64,000 bases of DNA, from assembly GCF_024609245.1 (NCBI RefSeq), contig NZ_JANJYH010000001.1, positions 1-64,000 of the forward strand, written 5' to 3'. Made by a program: the position numbers and the translations under genes. The notes beneath the pieces were generated by a model, which worked only from the letters and a program-made list of their open reading frames with translations, searched no databases and was not told the DNA's origin. This DNA comes from Haloarchaeobius sp. FL176 (GTDB lineage: Archaea > Halobacteriota > Halobacteria > Halobacteriales > Natrialbaceae). This document shows, one piece after another, positions 59,603-64,000 of this stretch (positions within the stretch are counted from its first letter, which is position 1; every line of letters begins with the position of its first letter).

Positions 59603-59620
59603 CCCCCGGCTTTTCGGGGG
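59603..59620 (-). promoter_or_regulatory. Hairpin between permease and cdd
   Basis: CCCCCG (59603-59608) and CGGGGG (59615-59620) form a perfect 6-bp G:C stem with a six-base loop in the 92-bp gap after the permease gene. On the transcribed minus strand the loop reads AAAAGC. It may be a processing site or attenuator that sets different levels for transporter and enzyme genes. Confidence 0.4.
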
Positions 59621-59663
59621 TCGTTCGGGAGACGGCGGTGATGTGGACCGCCAGAGACGGCAG

Positions 59664-60869
59664 TCAGTCCTCGCCGGACTCGTAGTGCTCGCCGGCGGCC
59701 TCGGGCAGTCGGGTGCGGCCGACCAGTACGAGCACGATGACGACCACGACGTACGGCAGCATCAGGAACACCTCCGTGGGGGCGATTCCCTGAAGCCGGA
59801 TCTGCAGCGCCTGCAGTCCGGAGAACAGGTACGACGCGGCGAACGCGCCGAAGGGGTTGTAGTTGCCGAACAGGTACGCTGCGATGGCGATGAATCCGCG
59901 ACCGTCCACCATCGTCTGGCCGGCTCCGTTGAACAGCCCCCCGCTCCCGAGCGAGAGCGCACTGCCGCCGATCCCGGCGAAGAAGCCGGAGATGAGGACG
60001 GCAGCGTAGCGGACGCGATTGACGTTTACACCGACGGTATCGAGGGCCTTCGGGTTCTCACCACTCGCCTGGACCCAGTAGCCGAAGCTGGTCCGGTTGA
60101 GCCCGTACCAGGCCACGGGCACCGAGACGAGCATGATGAACACCATCGGGTTGGCGTCGAACAGGATGGGGCCGACGAACGGGATGTCCGACAGGACCGG
60201 CACCGTCCACTCGCCGAGCCGGACGACCTGCGGCGTCGACGGCTGGCCGTACATCACCTTCGAGGCGAACGGTGCGAGCCCGAGCGCGACGAGCCAGACC
60301 GCCAGCCCGGCGATGATCTGGTCGCCCTCGTAGCGGATGCAGATGACGGCGAACAGGAACGCGAGCAGCATGCTCGCGAGCACGCCGCCGGCGATGCCGA
60401 GCCAGACGTTCGGGACGAGCAGCTGGACGCCCGGGTCGATGGTGTACGTGCTGCCGCCGACGTCGAAGCTGACGACCGGCGGGAAGCCGGTCGAGCCGGC
60501 GCCGCCGAGCACGTCGGCGACGACCACTGCGGCGAACGCCGAGATGATGAGCAGCCCCTCCAGACCGATGTTGATGACGCCGCTCTTCTCGGCGTAGAGG
60601 CCGCCGATGGCCGTCAGCGCGATGGGGACGGCGAGTCGGAGCGACGACTCGATGGTGCTCTGGCCGATCGCGGTCCAGAACACCTCGCCTGCCGTCGAGC
60701 CGGGGAAGACGATGCCGTAGAGGGCGACGAGGGCGAGTACGCCGACGGTCAGCCAGGTCGCGAGTCGCCGCGCGTCAGCGCGGCTCATCGAGCGGAGTTC
60801 GGCCACGCTGAGCGGCAGTACCTCGGGAGCTGCGTTGCGCAGTCGACGCTCGAGGTCGTCCCTATCCAT
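59664..60869 (-). CDS. Nucleoside ABC transporter permease 2
   Basis: The 401-residue inner-membrane protein has about nine helices. AIGGLYAEKSGVINIGLEGL (about 87-106) is the family signature of BmpD/YufQ-type permeases in the branched-chain transporter superfamily, and the EAA-like loop near GENPKALDTVGVNVNRVRYA (about 274-293) contacts the ATPase. It pairs with the next gene upstream. The ATG at 60869 overlaps the previous stop; a GTG at 60878 is an alternative. Confidence 0.85.
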   Translation of the reverse strand: MDRDDLERRLRNAAPEVLPLSVAELRSMSRADARRLATWLTVGVLALVALYGIVFPGSTAGEVFWTAIGQSTIESSLRLAVPIALTAIGGLYAEKSGVINIGLEGLLIISAFAAVVVADVLGGAGSTGFPPVVSFDVGGSTYTIDPGVQLLVPNVWLGIAGGVLASMLLAFLFAVICIRYEGDQIIAGLAVWLVALGLAPFASKVMYGQPSTPQVVRLGEWTVPVLSDIPFVGPILFDANPMVFIMLVSVPVAWYGLNRTSFGYWVQASGENPKALDTVGVNVNRVRYAAVLISGFFAGIGGSALSLGSGGLFNGAGQTMVDGRGFIAIAAYLFGNYNPFGAFAASYLFSGLQALQIRLQGIAPTEVFLMLPYVVVVIVLVLVGRTRLPEAAGEHYESGED

Positions 60870-62154
60870 CGTCCTCACCTCCGTCGGTGGCGACGGTGGC
60901 CTGTTCGTCGCCGATACCCATGCTCCGGCCGATGAGCCGGAAGAACTCGGGCATCGCGACGAACAGGATGATGAGGCCGGAGAGGATGGAGACCAGCTCC
61001 GGCGGCACGTCGGTCTGGAAGTTCAGCGCGTTGCCACCGCTCTTGAGTACGCCGAACAGGATCGAACCGAAGATGACCCCGAGCGGGTTGTTCCCGGCGA
61101 GCACCGAGACGGTGATGCCGTCGAATCCGAGGCTCGGCACCTCGGTGCCGGTCAAGAACCGGCCGTTGGCGAGGAGCACCCAGAGCGCACCGGCGATACC
61201 GCCGAGTGCACCCGAGATCGTCATACTCCGGACGATGGTCCGTTCGGCGTTCACGCCGGCGTACGTCGCCGCCTCGGGCTGGAGACCGCTCGTCCGGACG
61301 TCGAAGCCGAACGAGGTGCCCCAGAGCACGAAGTAGACGACGAACGCGAGCACCAGCGCGAGCACCAGCGCGAGGATCGAGAAGCGGGTGCCCTGGAACC
61401 CGAAGGGGATGCTCGGGACTAGCGAGTTGCCGGGCACCATCCGGGTCTGCGTACCACCGGCGGATTGTGGGTCCTGGAAGAACTCGCTGACGAGCAGCGT
61501 AGTCCCGAAGGTCGCCACGAAGTTCAGCATGATCGTCGTGATTACCTCGTTCGCGTCCGCGTAGGCCTTCAGTGCACCTGGTATCGCGCCCCAGATACCG
61601 CCCGCCACGGCCCCTGAGACCAGCGCGAGCGGGAGCAGGATTGCGGTCCCTGCCAGCCCGGCCGGTGCGAAGTCGGCGACGAAGAGGACGGTGACGGCGG
61701 AGACGAGCGCGCCCCAGATCATCTGCCCCTGCGTCCCGATGTTGAACAGTCCGGCGCGGAACGCGACCGCGACCGAGAGGCCGGTGAACAGCAGCAGGGT
61801 CGCTCGCTGGAGGAACACCTCCATCGCGAAGTTCGTCGGCTGCCAGCCGCTCTCCCACGGGAGACCGCCGATGGCCCCGATGAAGAGCTTCTCGTAGACG
61901 TTGATCGGGTCGTAGCAGGACTGGAAGCCGAGCATCGAGAGCCGACCGTCGAACAGGAGAATCTCGACGCTACCCGGCAGCGGGATGGCGATGTGGTAGT
62001 TCGCGCCGGCCTCGCAGGCCGCACCGAGACCGGAGACGAACACGATGAGGCCGCCGACGACGATCGAGAGCGCAAGCGCCGCCATACTGATGACGGCCCG
62101 TTCGACCCCGGAGGCACCGACGAGCCGTTCGAGCACGTCGCGGGCCCGGCTCAT
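60862..62154 (-). CDS. Nucleoside ABC transporter permease 1
   Basis: The 430-residue membrane protein has about ten helices. AFRAGLFNIGTQGQMIWGAL (about 130-149) and EVITTIMLNFVATFGTTLLV are typical of NupP/YufP permeases. RTSGLQPEAATYAGVNAERT (about 290-309) is the cytoplasmic coupling loop. It overlaps the ATPase gene by 4 bp (ATGA) and the second permease by 8 bp. Confidence 0.86.
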   Translation of the reverse strand: MSRARDVLERLVGASGVERAVISMAALALSIVVGGLIVFVSGLGAACEAGANYHIAIPLPGSVEILLFDGRLSMLGFQSCYDPINVYEKLFIGAIGGLPWESGWQPTNFAMEVFLQRATLLLFTGLSVAVAFRAGLFNIGTQGQMIWGALVSAVTVLFVADFAPAGLAGTAILLPLALVSGAVAGGIWGAIPGALKAYADANEVITTIMLNFVATFGTTLLVSEFFQDPQSAGGTQTRMVPGNSLVPSIPFGFQGTRFSILALVLALVLAFVVYFVLWGTSFGFDVRTSGLQPEAATYAGVNAERTIVRSMTISGALGGIAGALWVLLANGRFLTGTEVPSLGFDGITVSVLAGNNPLGVIFGSILFGVLKSGGNALNFQTDVPPELVSILSGLIILFVAMPEFFRLIGRSMGIGDEQATVATDGGEDDG

Positions 62155-63707
62155 GGCCTGCCACCTGTCGTCCGCATACTCTCGATACCGTCCGGTCGTT
62201 CACCGGCCATCAGCAGACCGATCTCCTCCTCGGACGTCTCGTCTGGGTCGACGATGTCGACGAGTTCGCCCTCGTACATCACGCCGAGGCGGTCCGAGAG
62301 CTGTCGCACCTCGTCGAGCTTCGAGGAGATGAGCAGCACGGCGCGGTCGCGCTGCCGCAGGTCGAGCAGTTCCTCGTGGATGAACTCCGTCGAACCGATG
62401 TCGACGCCACGGGTCGGGTGCGTGGCGACGACGACCGACGGGTCGCGTTCGAACTCGCGACCGACGATGAACTTCTGCTGGTTCCCACCGGATAGCGAGT
62501 GTGCGTCGGCGTCAGCGTTCGGGGGCCGCACGTCGTACGTCTCGATGATGTCCTCTGCGTGCCCCCTGACGGTGTCCCACTCGATGCGACCGTTCTTCGA
62601 ATACGGCTCTGCGTGCTGGCTCCCGAGCAATCCGTTCTCGACGAGGTCGAAGTCCATGACGAGCCCGCGCTCGTGGCGGTCCTCCGGGATGTACGCCATC
62701 CCGTCGTCGATGCGCTGGCGGCGGGAGTGTCCGGTGATGTCGTCGCCTTCGACCACGATTCGGCCCGATGTGGGTGACTCGAGACCGGTGATGGCCTCGA
62801 CCAGTTCGGACTGGCCGTTGCCGTCGACGCCGGCGATGCCGAACACCTCACCGGCTCTGACCTCGAACGAGACGTCTTTCACGCGGTCGATGTCGTCGCC
62901 ATCGGTGACAGTGACGTCGTCCACGGCGAGGGTGGTCTCGCCGGGCTCGTGTTCGGGCACGTCGACCTCGAGCAGCACCTCCCGGCCGACCATCATCTCC
63001 GCGAGTTCGTTCTGGTTGGTCTCGTCGACGGACACGGTGGCGATGCTCTCGCCGTCACGGAGGACGGTGATGTCGTCCGCGGAGTGCATCGCCTCGCCGA
63101 GTTTGTGCGTGATGAAGATGACCGTCTTGCCCTGTGCGGTCAGCTCGTCGAGCACGTCGTAGAGGTCCTCGACCTCCTGTGGTGTGAGCACCGCCGTCGG
63201 CTCGTCGAGGATGAGTACGTCCGCACCGCGGTAGAGCGTCTTCAGAATCTCGACGCGCTGCTGTACGCCGACACTGACGTCCTCGACGGTCTCGGTCGGG
63301 TCGACCTCGAAGCCGTAGCGTTCACACAGGTCGTGGACCTGCTGGATTGCCGCCTGTTCGTCGACGGCGAGCCCGAAGTACTTCCGGGGCTCCTGGCCGA
63401 GGACGATGTTCGCCCATATCTGCATGGGGTCGACCAGCATGAAGTGCTGGTGGATCATGCCGATGCCCGCGTCGATGGCGTCACGGGGCGACTGGAACTC
63501 GCGGCGCTCGCCCTTGACGTACACGTCGCCCTCTTCGGGCTGGAGCAGGCCGTAGAGCACGTTCATCAGGGTTGTTTTCCCCGCCCCGTTCTCCCCGAGC
63601 AGTGCGTGTACCGACCCCTTCTCCACGGTCAGGTCGACCTGGTCGTTCGCGACGACACCCGGGAATCGCTTCGTGATACCTGCCAGTCTGACTGCTGTGT
63701 TACTCAT
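62151..63707 (-). CDS. Nucleoside ABC transporter ATP-binding protein (double domain)
   Basis: The 518-residue protein has two ABC domains. Domain 1 has Walker A GENGAGKTTLMN (about 38-49), signature DVSVGVQQRVEILK and Walker B DVLILDEPTA. Domain 2 has a diverged Walker A (GVDGNGQSELVEAI, about 297-310) and signature YPVGG-type HSLSGGNQQKFIVGRE. RbsA/YufO-like double ATPases pair with two permeases, as here. Confidence 0.92.
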   Translation of the reverse strand: MSNTAVRLAGITKRFPGVVANDQVDLTVEKGSVHALLGENGAGKTTLMNVLYGLLQPEEGDVYVKGERREFQSPRDAIDAGIGMIHQHFMLVDPMQIWANIVLGQEPRKYFGLAVDEQAAIQQVHDLCERYGFEVDPTETVEDVSVGVQQRVEILKTLYRGADVLILDEPTAVLTPQEVEDLYDVLDELTAQGKTVIFITHKLGEAMHSADDITVLRDGESIATVSVDETNQNELAEMMVGREVLLEVDVPEHEPGETTLAVDDVTVTDGDDIDRVKDVSFEVRAGEVFGIAGVDGNGQSELVEAITGLESPTSGRIVVEGDDITGHSRRQRIDDGMAYIPEDRHERGLVMDFDLVENGLLGSQHAEPYSKNGRIEWDTVRGHAEDIIETYDVRPPNADADAHSLSGGNQQKFIVGREFERDPSVVVATHPTRGVDIGSTEFIHEELLDLRQRDRAVLLISSKLDEVRQLSDRLGVMYEGELVDIVDPDETSEEEIGLLMAGERPDGIESMRTTGGRP

Positions 63708-63744
63708 TGCTATCCGATGGAACGTGGTTCATCTGGGACCGGGC

Positions 63745-64000
63745 TCAGGGCTCGGTCGGAACGGTGATCTCGCCGTCGATGATGGCCTGCCGGGAGGCGG
63801 CGACCTGGTCCTTGACGTCCTGCGGGATGGCGTCGCCGAGCGCATCGCCGTAGACGCATGCCACGCCGTCCGACTCCAGTCCGAGCGTCGTGACGCTGCC
63901 ACCGTTGAACTCCTCGTCGACCTCGTTCTCGATTGCTGTGTACACCGCGGTGTCGACACGCTTGACCATGCTCGCGAGAATCCAGTCGGCGAAGTCGGGT
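63745..64000 (-). CDS. BMP-family nucleoside-binding lipoprotein (C-terminal part)
   Basis: The frame is open to the window edge; 84 C-terminal residues are visible (PDFADWILASMVKRVDTAVY ... SDGVACVYGDALGDAIPQDV). The pattern, with a GLESDGV strand followed by an acidic end, matches periplasmic BMP/Med-type binding proteins that deliver nucleosides to this transporter type. It would be the first gene of the operon, 37 bp ahead of the ATPase gene. The signal peptide and start lie beyond 64000. Confidence 0.8.
   Translation of the reverse strand, partial: PDFADWILASMVKRVDTAVYTAIENEVDEEFNGGSVTTLGLESDGVACVYGDALGDAIPQDVKDQVAASRQAIIDGEITVPTEP

Noticed and set aside
1-64000. CRISPR arrays
   Set aside because: No evenly spaced repeats with unique spacers were seen; the repeats found are few, irregular or structured differently.

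Overview
The window is a chromosomal segment of a halophilic archaeon (class Halobacteria). It has high G+C content and strongly acidic predicted proteins. Typical archaeal or haloarchaeal genes are present: Nop5/fibrillarin, topoisomerase VI next to gyrase, ribosomal protein S17e, CofD for F420, gamma-glutamylcysteine ligase, an intron-bearing tRNA-Trp, and TATA boxes about 25-30 nt ahead of leaderless start codons. The species cannot be named from sequence alone.

1-3264 is accessory DNA inserted next to an intact tRNA-Leu(UAG). It holds the tail of a gene that enters from the left, about 1.2 kb of non-coding DNA, a gene for a serine-recombinase-like protein that seems to lack its catalytic residues, and a tyrosine integrase pointing away from the tRNA. 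The non-coding part carries two related hairpin units (766-890 and 1027-1160) whose stems differ by compensating base changes, then a cluster of TTCTGCG boxes in front of the recombinase-like gene. This is the most unusual locus in the window.

3409-7545 is core housekeeping: a TFB-like protein, coaD, a winged-helix regulator, gshA, and the C/D-RNP pair flpA-nop5. 7710-13195 is centred on a phenylacetyl-CoA epoxidase operon (paaABCD) whose PaaD zinc ribbon is a separate small gene. It has a divergent HTH-10 regulator, a PaaI-type thioesterase and a PCNA-like protein of unknown role nearby. Between the regulator and the thioesterase lies a collapsed histidine kinase pseudogene.

13524-24110 mixes a queuosine-precursor transporter, small haloarchaeal conserved proteins, an RNA polymerase epsilon-like protein, a decayed stretch around 16.6-18.1 kb, tRNA-Trp, guaB, a lipoprotein, and tRNA-Lys(CUU) with a duplicated 3' end. 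24218-33999 holds an SMR exporter, a TrkA-N/DHH protein, an aminotransferase, a DUF7504 gene behind a broken membrane gene, an ADP-forming acetyl-CoA synthetase operon, a YbaK-like deacylase and a D-2-hydroxyacid dehydrogenase.

34042-43596 includes asd, rps17e, a DUF447-CitG pair, a REC-PAS-PAS protein followed by a kinase-domain scrap, a nifR3-related barrel protein next to cofD, a second GCS2-family ligase, and the ATP-dependent DNA ligase. 45052-53641 is the topoisomerase block: top6A-top6B diverge from gyrB-gyrA, and the gyrB promoter has an alternating purine-pyrimidine tract. 53892-58142 contains arginase, a sugar epimerase, a regulator and a type II NADH dehydrogenase. The right end (58316-64000) is a nucleoside salvage operon: BMP-type binding protein (cut by the window edge), ABC ATPase, two permeases, cytidine deaminase and uridine phosphorylase. 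A possible structured RNA lies just beyond its end.
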